From Asterias amurensis (lineage: Eukaryota; Echinodermata; Asteroidea; Forcipulatida; Asteriidae): 64,000 nt of DNA. The DNA is taken from the NCBI RefSeq assembly GCF_032118995.1, contig NC_092650.1:7998001-8062000 (forward strand), read 5' to 3'. Shown here piece after piece: positions 1-12,761 of the stretch. The notes under the pieces are model-generated. The model was not told the origin of the DNA and did no database searches. It was given only the letters and a program-made list of their open reading frames with translations. Position numbers and translations under genes: made by a program. Numbering within the stretch: position 1 is the first letter of the stretch; each line of letters opens with the position of its first letter.

Positions 1-250
1 TGTAAATCTAATAATCCTGGGCTAGCGGGCTACTGGCAATTTCAACCCCTGGCTTTTTTTATTCATAGCTACATGAACATGATGATGTGTGAAAGATGCA
101 AAGGAAGGGTCAATGAGTGACCCTTTTATGACCTCTAAAGAAAGGCACCCTCAACCTACATGTATGACATCCTATAAACATGATAAACAGACTTTCTATT
201 GCTGCAGGATGATTAATGATGATTTGGGTTGATTGCCTTTCTTTTTGTAG

Positions 251-2052
251 GATGGATTAGATGGGCTTGAAGGTGAACCATGGCCAGATATTGTTACATT
301 CAATTCATTCCAAGTTGAGCTTGTACCACTAAGTGTAAGTACAAAAATATATATTAAAAAAACCCATTTTCTCTGTCAACTTTACCCTAGTAAATTTCAT
401 AGCCCCTGCCAGTTTCAAGTTGACCGTATTAGCTGTACAGGTTTTTGTTTGGTAGACCATGGAGGAAAAAGAGAAGGAGCTCAAACGGAGGGACTTCAAA
501 AGGTCGAACCTGTGGTACCGCGGTCGTTTAACGACGCCTCGTAATCACCCACATACCTTATACAAACAATGGGCGACCTGGCGTATGTGAGTTTGTGCAT
601 GCACACTTGGTTCTTCACTCAACTTAGGTATCGTATGTCGTATGGATAAAAGAAAGAAAAAAACTTTTTTGAGACCTAATAAAAATTGTGTACACTTTCG
701 CCCACCAAATCGAAAAACACAATTGAATACCAACCACCCAAGGTGCTAATACCCAAATTTTGAACCACTGCTAGTGACAGGAAAGACGCAAAAAATGTTA
801 AAATGTGCTATGATACTTTCATGTACATGTAAACACCATAACTGGTAAATGAAGAAGTGTATATTCACAATTCTTGTCTTCAATGATTCCACTTTACATG
901 AAGGCAACAGTGCAGAGTGGCGGTACCACACCTTCTGTACAAAGAGATCTAATCGCGCTCACTGATCGGTTGTCCAGCCAGCAGGAGGTACTTAATCTTT
1001 TTCCACTGGTCAGACAGGGGCATTGTCGGGTTATTCTTTTGATACTCTGCGGTTTTGCGGGTCGTTCAAGCTCCTTCTCTTCCTTCCTCCATGGGTAGAC
1101 CAACGATGTGCAGACATCTGTTTACTGTGTTGATGCATACAAAACATATTTATATTGATTCAATTATCTTATTATTATTAACATCTCAAAAGTCACGGCC
1201 AGAGGCGGAATTTAATTGAAACTATAATTCAATTGAAATTGGGGAAAGGCCAAGTAAATAATCTTCGCTAACTCTAATTATTAAAGAAACAAATTAAAAC
1301 AAATTAAAACAAATTAAACAAAAAAGACGAGAGTACACAGGAACTACAACAACAAAAATATGAAAAGTTTGGGCTCGGAATTTGTTTTCTCAAAATACTG
1401 ACGATACGGGTGGTTAACAATGATGTTGAAAAATTATAACCTTCAATCTGAATACATGTATTTTAAATTATGTTTTAACTTTTTTATTTCAGACCTACCC
1501 AAGCATGCTCTCCATTCCACAAGATCAGACCAAACTCCCTAAAGTCTCAGAGGGTGCTCCTGAGGCAGCTCAGAGTCTTAGGGATGTCATTAAGGAACAT
1601 CATGACCAGGAATATGGACCAAGGTGAAGTGCAATCTTAAAAGATGTTGACAATTTTGTGGAAGTGTCGTGGCCGAGCGGTTAAGAGCACCGAATTCAAA
1701 CTCTGGTGTTTCTGATCAGCAGAGTGTGTGTTTGAATCCCCAGCCGTGACACTTGTGTCCTTAAGCAAGACACTCCAACATTGCTTCGTCCTTCGGATGG
1801 GACGTTAAGCCGTTGGTCCCATGTGTTATGTCACGCATGTAAAAAGAACCCAGTGCACTTATCGAAAAGAGAAGGGGTTCGCCCCGGTGTTCCTGGTCCG
1901 ATCCGCAGCAAATTGCGCCACAGCATCTTGTTCAGCATTACATGGTGCTATCAGAATAAGGTCTCACAATTCAAACGTAGTCCCACATCTGTATGTTACA
2001 GCGCCAGGAGCGTCTTAGAGTGACAGACATGTGCACTATATAAGAGGCCACA

Positions 2053-2090
<38 letters not shown>

Positions 2091-5000
2091 ATATTTGTAT
2101 TGATATATATATTTGGTTTACCCATACACTTAGTCTTGTCCCAAAACAATTGGTGTTGCGCGCACTCACACACAACCAATGTTTTGATCTATTTACACGT
2201 CAAACTGTACCCTCTTGTTATGCATAAACATAGATGGCGCTTTGTGTTTTTGGTTCCCGGAACACCAATGGTCTCAGAACCAAAAATAATGACAACGCGG
2301 TGTATTCGCGTGTATGTTCCGTGCATGCTGCAACCATGTGAATGCTTACAATTCATTGGTGGATGCGTATGCGTGAAGAGATGTTAAAAGGGAGGTGCGA
2401 CCAAATGAATAGATTTTTAAAAGCGGGCCGATCATCTTCGGCATCTCTTAAGAAGGGGTATTGTTTGTGAACTTAACTCATGCCCACCGTCGGGGTTCAC
2501 TGAGTGCGTGTGCAATTACAGGTGGCCAAAATAAAGCTCTCAAAGCCTACAGCTACGGCTACAACTTGTTGGCAAATTGAAAACCGTAGAGACAAGTTAC
2601 TATTACAGTCTCTGGGCGATTCAATTCGCGGGTAAACAAAAAAAGTATCGGCGACTTGGTTTTAGTTGTCGAGCTATGTATGTCAACAACACTTTATTGT
2701 ATTAACACAGAAAATTTAATTGGCAAATGCAAAAAAATATTTGTGTCTAAACGGTTAATAAAGTACTAAATGGATAGTGCTTTTGTAAACAGTTAACCGC
2801 TTAAAGGTTTAACCGTCACAGGCTTAATTTAAACCACAGTAGATGATATTGAATGGTCAAACAATTGTAGGGTTAGCTCACTGTTAGTGAGTGGTGTCAT
2901 TAAGGCACTCAATGTATGGCAATGCTGTATAACAATGAATGCTTAATTTCCTATACACAGGTGGGTAGCAGCCCTGGAGCCATTGATAACCCTGATTTCC
3001 CAGGCTCAGTCGAACCTATCTGACAAAGACTTGGTCATCTCTACCCTCACTGAATGGTCAATCAAAGCAATCAGTCTGGACAGGGCTATGGGTCAACCCA
3101 TTGCGGTCAACATGAGACAATTAAAAGCTGGCATGAGAATGGTCACTGCCCTGTGTGGATGTGGACAGAGTGTGGCCTTAAAATTGTTGGTAGGTGTTCT
3201 CATGACCTCTTTCAAATGAGTCAGTTTTGAAGCGAATGAATGTTTGTTTACAAAAGTTTATCTGAAGGTTTATCGTTTATGTCTACTGTTAGTGTCACTT
3301 CCATTAAATGTTGCTATAGTCCTTTATCACGCTGTCACCATCTGATCGTATTCCCAGTTACAAATAACAGTATTATGAATGCTAACATTCATTGCATATG
3401 GCACCAGACTATTATTTCGTCCAGCCTCGGTTTGGTTACAGTGAGTTGGAATGGGGTAAAATCAAGGGGACAACACCGTGATAAAGGTCTATAAGGGAAT
3501 GGGTTTCATACATTGAAACATAGCTCCCTATTTTGCAAAGGTTGTTTGTAGTATTCATAAAAAACACTATTTTATTTGAAAAATTATAATGTTTCAATTT
3601 TAAAATGGGAAATGTTGAGGTTGAATTAATTTGCATAAATTTGTTCAGAAATTCTCTCTATACCTCTGTACAAATTGTGAAGTTTGATGTCGAGAACCAA
3701 TCACGTGCTGTGCAACCTATACGCATGTTACATGGCTTGACGGGCCGGGTAGCATGAAAAGTGATGTACACAGGTGATCGTTCCCGGCGTTGGTCGGTTT
3801 CCAGCGCTGTGTATGAAACAACCGCGGGTTCGAGGGAATTGTTTCTTGTCCGTCTGCTTATTTAACAATAAATAGTCCGTGGTAATAATGTTTGAAGATG
3901 ACAAAGAACTTCGAGAAGAGGAATAACAATTATACAAAGGTATAACAAAACAATTGTTGCACGCTGTGAAGGGAGTCCATGGGTTTTGTACACCCTCGAG
4001 GGGAAATGGCACCCTTGGCTTCGCCTCGGGTTCCATTTCCCCCTCGAGTGTACAAAACGCAATGGACCCCGTCACAGCGTGCAACAATTGTATAATGGCT
4101 ATTGCTAAGGGGGTTTCTATGAGCCTCCTATACTTCATGTCAATCAAGCCACAGCTGCAGCTGGTTACCTAGACACAGCTGTACTCTACATTAACTTCAT
4201 GTATTATTATGATTGATCTTGAACTTTGACACAGGACTCTGGCGTTCTTGATGCTCTGATGGACCTGTTGTTTGGCAGTCACATGGCATCCTCCATGAAA
4301 CTCATGGCTCTTAATGGTAAGGTTGACAATGTCAGACATTGTAGTCAAACATAGTACTCCTAATCGTGCTTGCTATTTTATCTATTTTTCTACCCAAATT
4401 CTTATTAAAGTCATTGGCCACATTTGGTAATTGTCAAAGACCAGTCTTCACCCTTTGTGTATCTCAACATACTTGTATGCACAAAATAACAAACCTGTAT
4501 AAATTTGAACTCACTTGGTGTACATGTATCTCAAGGTACATGTATATATGCACAAAATAACAAACCTGTGAGTTTGAGCTCATTGGTCCTCAAAGTTGCG
4601 AGATAATAATGAAAGAAAAAACACCCTTGTCATACGAAGTTGTGTGCTTTCAGATGCTTGAATTCGAGAACTTAAGATCTAATTCTAAGGTCTCAAAATC
4701 AAATTTGTGAAAAATTACTTCTTTCTCAAGAACTAAGTTACTTCAGAGGGAGCCGTTTCTCACAATGTATTATATTATCAATAGCTCCCCATTACTTGTA
4801 ACCACTTGTAAGGTTTTATGCTAAAAAATATTTTTAATAACTACCAATAGTGTCCACTGCCTTAAACTGAGAACCTTTTGCAATCTATTCCAATAACAGC
4901 TAATTGATTTTGATGGATGTTTTGTTGAATAACTTATTTTCTCTCACATTTAGCCCTGGACAGCACCACTAATTGGCAAGATGGTATAGAACGTTTTCTT

Positions 5001-5185
5001 GGTCCATCCTCGTCTGAAAACGACACCACGATTAAATCACCAAAGACCTACTACCAGCGTCTTGTTAAGTTGTTGCTGTCTGAACAGCCAGTCAGGGTTG
5101 TGCAGGCGGCGACGGCTCTGCTGAAAAAAATTCATGTTTATGAGACACTGACGACGTTGCATGACACTGTCAACAGGTGAGATTG

Positions 5186-5228
<43 letters not shown>

Positions 5229-5965
5229 TATCGAACATCCAATGGTGAATTTGCCAATGTCTAAAAAATGTGTGACGGAACATGAATAGTTTGTTTCTCT
5301 CATTAGAGCGATGTTTTATTTATCATCGTGATTTCAAAATTACAATTCCTTTATGTCAATGTAATATGTTACCGTAAATGTTACAGTGACCCACGAATGT
5401 GTTGATGTACAAGCAGTAAATTGGATCCAACTAGCAAAAAAAATATAAATTTGCGATGCGACAAGCTTACGTTAGTCAACATGTTGCGTCTTGTCCGGCG
5501 GGGTGCCTTGTACATTGGACGTTAATTATTTGTTCTGATATTTTGGGCACTGCATCTTGTCCGCCGCGTGTCTTATCTGCAGTAAATTACGGTACTTCCT
5601 GCGAATCCAATGCAAATGTCACATTGCAACTAACCATTCAGAACATTCGCAGCGAAAGCAGAGCTGTGATGTCAAATGGGCTTCGTTCTTCCAAAAACAA
5701 ATATTTGTTACCTGTTTCTCATTGCAGTATTTTGGATACAGACACCGAGCCCTCTTCTGTCTCCCCTACTTCGTCCCTCAAACAATCTTCTAAGTTTGAC
5801 CCCAGTGACCCTGATACCCTCCAGCACCATTCCTCTGGCCCAGGGACACCCTTGGAGGGAGAGGTGATGGGTGATTGTGGGGGTGTGAGCAGTGCTGAAT
5901 TAGAGACAATCATTGGTTGTTTGCAGGATATCTGCACCATACTCAGGACCGCATCGTATACACTG
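251..5965 (+). CDS. VIRMA: VIRMA exons 1-6 of window (residues 1-329)
   Basis: These exons encode the entry into the helical-repeat body. Exon 1 (28 codons, phase 0) ends in QVELVPLS and corresponds to the DRELVPL region of human VIRMA. Exon 3 holds the best conserved block, QPIAVNMRQLKAGMRMV. Exon 6 (5728-5965) is rich in Ser, Pro and Asp, then contains ELETIIGCLQDICTILRTAS, the counterpart of the human segment before QQPVKSFPT. An open frame runs 5' of exon 6 back to 5456, but that stretch is intronic: it includes a degraded TTAA-type element (5590-5690), and the acceptor at 5727 (tttctcattgcag) is in phase with exon 5. Confidence 0.9.
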
Positions 5966-8900
5966 GTAAGTGCTTAACTTTGAAGAGATTTGTATACAAT
6001 GCCTGTGATTTCTCATGAATTTTCATTAGACCTCCCTTGACCTTGAGATTTCCTTGAATGTTATCTTTTTCAACAAGTGTTTACAGAATAGTTTCATGTA
6101 GCTGTCTTGAACGCCTTTGAAAAATTGTTGGGGCTATATAAATTTCTTGTGATTGATTGATTGAATGAGGTTATCTCATCATCACAGGGATGAAAGATTA
6201 GGCTCTATGATCAAACCTGTACATTTCCAAAATAGTGGTGATGTAAAGAGTCTATAAACCCCTGAAATTACAAATATTGACTGCTTCGAGTGCTATGGTT
6301 AAAACTATGACTCCCGAGGTGATTCCCGGAGCGTTCTATTTTCCCGAGGCCGAGGCAAAGCCGAGGGAAAATAGAACGCTCCGGGGATCACCGAGGGAGT
6401 CATAGTTTTAACCATTGCACGAGTAAAAGCAGTCAATATTTTTTTATAACACCCCAAACATTTCTAAATACTGTACTTTTAAGTTACAGACCTGAATGCT
6501 ACAATGCTAGGGTGTCGTGGCCGAGTGGATAAGAACACCGAACTCAAGCTCTGGTGCTTCTGTTCAGCAGAGTGTGGGTTCGAATCTCGGTTGTGACACT
6601 TGTGTCCCTGAGCAAGACACTTAACTATAATTGCTTCTCTCCACCCAGCGGTAAATGGGTACCTGTGAGGGCAGAGATGGTTCTTGTGATTGATTTAGCC
6701 GAGTAGCGCATATTAATGTTGCACAAGGCTGTATACTCCCACCAGGGAGCTGAGATGGTTTAAGGAGTGATTTAAGGCCCAGTGACCAGGGGTAATAATG
6801 TGAAGCGCTTTGGGACGCCCTCCGGGTGTGAAAAGCGCTATATAAAAACGGGTTATTATTATTATTATTAATCCACGGACGATGCGAATACAGATTGCGA
6901 AAACTTTTACTGTGCTGCATGTAGTGTCAGTTAATCTGAAATGGTTACAGACTATTAATTTATCATCCTCGTACACGAAACGGACGTCTGGGTACTGCAC
7001 GCCGTGTGATAGTCTTCGGACTAGCCCACGGCAAACCGATGCACTATCGCACGGCAAACCGATGCACTATCACACAGCCGTCGTCTAGTAAAACTAAGAC
7101 ATATCGTGTGGCGCGCTCTAAACCAATGAAAAGGTAGAATATTGGTAAGGGGTGTTATAAAACATCCTACATGTATATCCTCAGGAAGCTATATCTCTGG
7201 AAAAAGGGTATTTGTTTGTACATCTTCTCAGGATTTTACATTTTCGTAGTGTCACTCCTGCCATCGTTCTGTTGAGTACTTTAAAAATGGCTACTGAATG
7301 GCTGCTACAGTACACGCAGCCAACATCATTGGCGTAAACATAACACAAATTGCTGTGACACCATGAAGATAGGTTTCCTTTTTTATGAATGATTGGTGGT
7401 TCTGGAAGAACTGATTATACATGTTATACGTATCAAGTACAGGGCTTTAGACAAAACTCTCATTACATGCATTATGTAAGAATTTGTCTTAATGTTCTTT
7501 TTCTAGAAAAAAAAAGCATAATGTCCACAGATTTACATCAAACTTACACAGTTTGAAGATAATGATAGAAGAAAGCTTCCCTGAAAATATTACGTGCTAA
7601 GGTGCTGTAGTTTTTGAGTAATGAGTAAAACAATGTCATGAAAATAATTTTGGTCTCATGAGACCAAAATTATTTTAAGCAATTACAAACGTATTTTCAT
7701 TACAATGTTTTACTCATTTCTCAAAAGCTACAGCACCTCAGTAAGTAATATTTGAAGGGAAGCTTTCCACTATCATTATCTTCAAACCCTGTAAGTTTAT
7801 TGTAAATCTGTGGACATTTTGAAAAAGTACCCAAATCCTTTAATAACCCCAACCACTCCAACCTTAACTCTTTCTTCATATTTTCTATCTATTCTACAAT
7901 GTAGGTGCAGCCACCAATCAAAGCTTTCCCCACTACTGCTAAAGTAACAGGACCACCAAACACAGCTGATCCCTACCAAACTTTGTATCATATGTTCCAC
8001 ACAAGGTAAGATAGAATTCATGTACATGTACACTGGTTCTAAGTTAACCTCAACATCAAATTTTAAGCTCTAGAAAAGTTTAATCTTTGTTTCCCCTGCC
8101 TGTCTCCAAAGTCATGTATGAGTCTACCGACATGACAGCAGAATACACAAAATCACTTACGGTACAACACATTGCAAGCAAAAATTTACAGAAACAGTAG
8201 GCCATAGGCCCTTGTCAAAACCCTGGATTAGGCTTGGATGCCAGGTTAAAGGAACACGTTACCTGGATGGGTCGAGTTGGTCTTTGAAAAGCCATTGCAA
8301 CCGTTTTTTATAAAATGCATATGGTTAGAAAGTTGTTGTAAAAGTAGAATACAATGATCTACACAAATTTGCCTCGAAATTGCGTGGTTTTCATTTTACT
8401 TTGCGAACTAACAAGTCGGTCATTTATGGGAGTCATCAATTTGACTCCCATAAATGGCTGACCGAGCTTGTCAAAGCCGTTTCAAACGCTTTTCAAAGAC
8501 CAACTCGAACGATCCAAGGCAACGTGTTCCTTTAAGCTCCGACTATGGTTTGGAATTCGGCTTATGCCCTGGTTTAAGCTTCTTCTTGTCCTGGCTTGGG
8601 CTTTGTTTAAGAATTCAGCTTGGGCTCGAGGTTGGGCTCCAGGTTGGGCATTGGCCTTGGGCTTCAGCACAGCTCCTAGCAATATCATTGTTCTCTGCAA
8701 GGTCCTCAATTCTGCATTCTTGCTCCAGTACGGGGCATCTCAGGAGGTGATCCATAGTCATGATAGTTTGGGCTTTGGTTGTGGGTTGGGCTTGGGCTCG
8801 GACATGAGCTCTAGTTTAGGATCCAGCTTGGGATCCATTCACCTGTTTGAACCAAGTAAAGAAAGCACTAGTTTTCTATATAACTAGCTTGAGCCCAAAC

Positions 8901-11900
8901 CCACGGTGTGGTTTTAAAATAAGCCACAGTGTATTTCGGCTTTATTATATTTCAGATAACTTTTACCTGCCCAACTCCAACAATCAACTTCAGTACATGT
9001 CTTCAAGAAGCAACTCAATACATAACTATTAAGATCTTTTAAAAGCTGTATACATTTTATACTGGTTTAATCTGAGAAGTTAATGAGTAAGTGTTTTCCT
9101 GCAAAACTTTTAATGCAACTCAAAATGCCCTTTAAAAGCAGTGGACACTATTGGTAATTACTCAAAATAATTATTAGCATAAAACCTTACTTGGTAAAGA
9201 GTAATTGGGAGAGGTTGGTAGTATAAAATATTGTGAGAAACGGCTCCCTCTGGAGATTTAGAATTTGAGGTCTCAAAACCAAGCATCTGAAAGCACTAGT
9301 GAGAAGACTGGTCTTTGACAATTACCAATAGTATCCAGTGTCTTTAATGAGGAACAGTATCTAAAATGTGATTGTTCTTTTCTTAGAAATCTTTTGGAGA
9401 GTGTGCTAGTCCTGATTTCATGTCCAGCGACCGCGGGTCATGAGAGCATTTCTGGCACCATTGTGGAGTTACTCACTGCAATCACGAAGTCTCTCAAAGG
9501 TAAACATTCAAACCAACTTCTTCAAAGAGTAATTTCATAGGTTTTTAGTTTTCACTCATTCACCTCAAATGAAATCTTGGCAGTGTGCCATCAACAAGTT
9601 TAGTATAAAGTTGCCATTTAACAAATATTTTTCTAATTGTTTTCATTGTTTTTCCTTTTATCAATTTTATCTCAATTTTTCATTTTTATAATTTTGTGAA
9701 GAATATTTTTAGGCAGATTTTGGGGCGATATTGAAAATAATAATTTTGATTGGTATTGCTTGTGATTGGTAATGCTGTAGATTGTTTACATTTTTATCTC
9801 CAGAAAATTTTCACGATGATCCATTATAATTTTGCCTGGCCTCCTGCAACTGTGACTGTGGTTATTTGTGAAAGTCAGAGTTGTTTGTTGATTCCTCGTC
9901 TGATTCTTATTGTTCCCAGGACTACTGTATCTCTCATCGAACCAAGCCACCACCAAGGCCCTCTGCCAGTGCTTGACAGCCAACCTTGACGACGAGGCTC
10001 AGGAAGAGAGTCTCTTACAACAGCTAGGTCTACAGCTTCTCTATAGCATGGCCACTCTGCAGTACATTGACCAGCTACGCCAAGCTACAGATAAAGGACT
10101 CAATGTCACAGCAGCTGACTGCGATGAGGTCATCGAGATCATGAGATGGCTGTATTCTATCAGCTTCACTACTGTAGGCAGGACGGCTCTTGCTCATGTC
10201 TTCACTATGGATGATAATATGGAGTGTTTGTTACCATTCATTGAACCAAAGGGTTAGTTTACATGATGAGAAAATTCTCGATTTGTATATCACTTTGTTG
10301 CTGCTGGGGATCGTGCATTTTACGCACATGCGCCGTGCCTTTGTAACTGTCTCACCAAATTCATTGTGCCAAGTCACTTTTAGTTTTCAAGAAACATCTC
10401 AAAACTTTCCTGCAGGCCTGTATGTTTCATTTTTAAAGAGGAAGGGCACCAAGCGATTTTCTCCTATGTAATGGAGTCATAACTTTAGACCCTTGGTGTA
10501 CATGGCAGAACAAGCCTCACTCATCACTGACTTTTTGCTGAACACTACTCCATTAATGAAGATTTGTATGCACAATTGTCAGTCAAAAACCATTTAATTT
10601 TTAATTTTTTTATTTTATTTTTTTAGAGCCAGGCATGAGTCCAAGTAAAACCAGGAAGACAGCTTCCCACGGCTACGCTGCTCAGATCCTAGCCTGTGTT
10701 ATCCAGCATAATGAGAATGTGACAGTGTTGAGCCAATATCAAGCCAGACTGCAGCTATGCACTTATGGAGACCCAGGTAAGGATGTCACTTTAAGACACT
10801 GGACACCTTTGGTAATTGTCAATGACCAGTATTCTCAATTGGTGTATCCCAACATATGCATAAAATAACAAGCCTGTGAAAGGTTGGACTCAATTGGTCA
10901 TCGAAGTTGCAAGAAAATGTTAAAAAAAGAAAAAACACCCTCGTTGTACAAAATAATGTGCTTTCAGATAAAAGTGAAAGGGTTCCTTTATTATATAAGT
11001 GAGGTATTACCTCTTTCTCAAAAACTACGTTACGTCAGAGGGAGTCGTTTCTCACAATGTTTTATACTATCAACAGCTCTCCGTTGCTCGTTACCAAATA
11101 AGGTTTTATACTGTTACATATTTTCAGTAATTACCAAAGGTGTCCAGTGCCTTAAAGATCTCCTGAATAGACCTCGCTTAGCTTCAACATTTTTTACAAT
11201 TTGTCACGCACTGTGCTGATGGATCAATTGATGAGTTGGGAAACTTGCCATGTATTGACCATGACTTATTGCAATGTCCCTAACAGGCTAAGAATAAGGA
11301 ATGCATTTTGCATGTCATCACCTAATAGACCGATCCATTAGACCGATACCAAAATAATGTGCTTTTACTAGTGCCCTGGTCATTGGGCCAACTATCTGGG
11401 GAGTTTACAACATGGCCACCATAGCGCTTCAAAGTCTTTTTCACACACAATATCAACCTCAACCCTCGCAGGTATCCATTTGTACCCCTAGGTCTGTAGG
11501 TGAAGAGAAGCAATTATAGAAAACTATCTTGCCCAAGGCCACAAGTGTCACAACTGGGACCTTGATTGACGCTCCGATGACTCAACCACAAGATATTGAA
11601 TTTGATGCTCTAAATGACTCGGCTACAACAGCATCACCAAAATGTTCATTCAAAATTGACCATACCTGAGTGTATCAAGTCTCACCTCCTTTCAGCCCTG
11701 AGCCCCTAATTGCTTTAACAATGTTTTTGATTTCCAATGCAGCGTTATCAAAATGGTTGAGCTCAATCGAAGGTGTGAAGTTGGATGTCAGCTGCATCAG
11801 TAAGATGATAGAGTACATCAATAAGGAGAGTGATGAGCTGGGACATAATCTCCTTGGAGCTGGGCCTGGTATCGTTACATGCCTCAGGGTCCTAAGACAT

Positions 11901-12668
11901 CTTGCCTGCGCACCGGAAGATATGCAGTCAGGGGGTAAGTAAAGCAAGAGGCTCCTCATGGTGTAGTATCAAGGGTCGATTTCACAAAGAGTTAGGACTA
12001 GTCCTAAGAGCTATTAAACATATACAGTCCTAAGTTAGGAAGAGTAACTCATCCTAACTTGTCTTAACTTGTCTTAACTTGTCTTAACTTGTCTTTGTGA
12101 AATCCACCCCAGGGCCCAATTTCATAAACATGTAGCTGCTTAAGCACAACAACAAAATACTAAGCACAACAAAAATAAGGTTACCAGAATAAGGTTACCA
12201 GCCAAACTACCATGTCACACGTATTTTATGTGATTTGTATCCTGCTCATGTCTGCTTGGCTGAGAGTTGTTAAGTAATATTGTTTGCTAAAGCATCTCTG
12301 TGAAATTGGTCACAGAGCTTATAGGAGGTAAAAATGTCAGAAATTAAACTCATGGGCACCCAGCAAAGAGGGAGAAAATGTGGATTAGATAGACTAGGCT
12401 ATTTATAGACTAGGCTTTGGTCCCTCTACCTGCCGTCCCCAATTTGTCAGAGCATGTTACCAGAATCAAACAACCTTTATTGACAAGAATGAAAATTTAC
12501 CAACTGAGGCATGATATGAAACGTGCCAGTATGATTTGAATATTTAGAGTTGTTTATTATTTTCTTTTATTGTTGTTTTCCAGATCGGCAGATTGATTTA
12601 CAGTACAAGCTGTCTGTTATTCAGCTGTATTCATCCAGCTCCATGAATGCTTTCATTAATGTCATCAA

Positions 12669-12761
<93 letters not shown>

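Noticed and set aside
5456..5977. 173-codon open frame as a free-standing gene
   Set aside because: Its 3' part is VIRMA exon 6; the 5' part is intron containing a repeat relic, and a phase-matched acceptor at 5727 marks the exon start.
8454..8887. Overlapping frames in intron 7 as a gene
   Set aside because: They come from a degenerate ggcttgggctcg repeat and a MITE end, with no homology or splice support.
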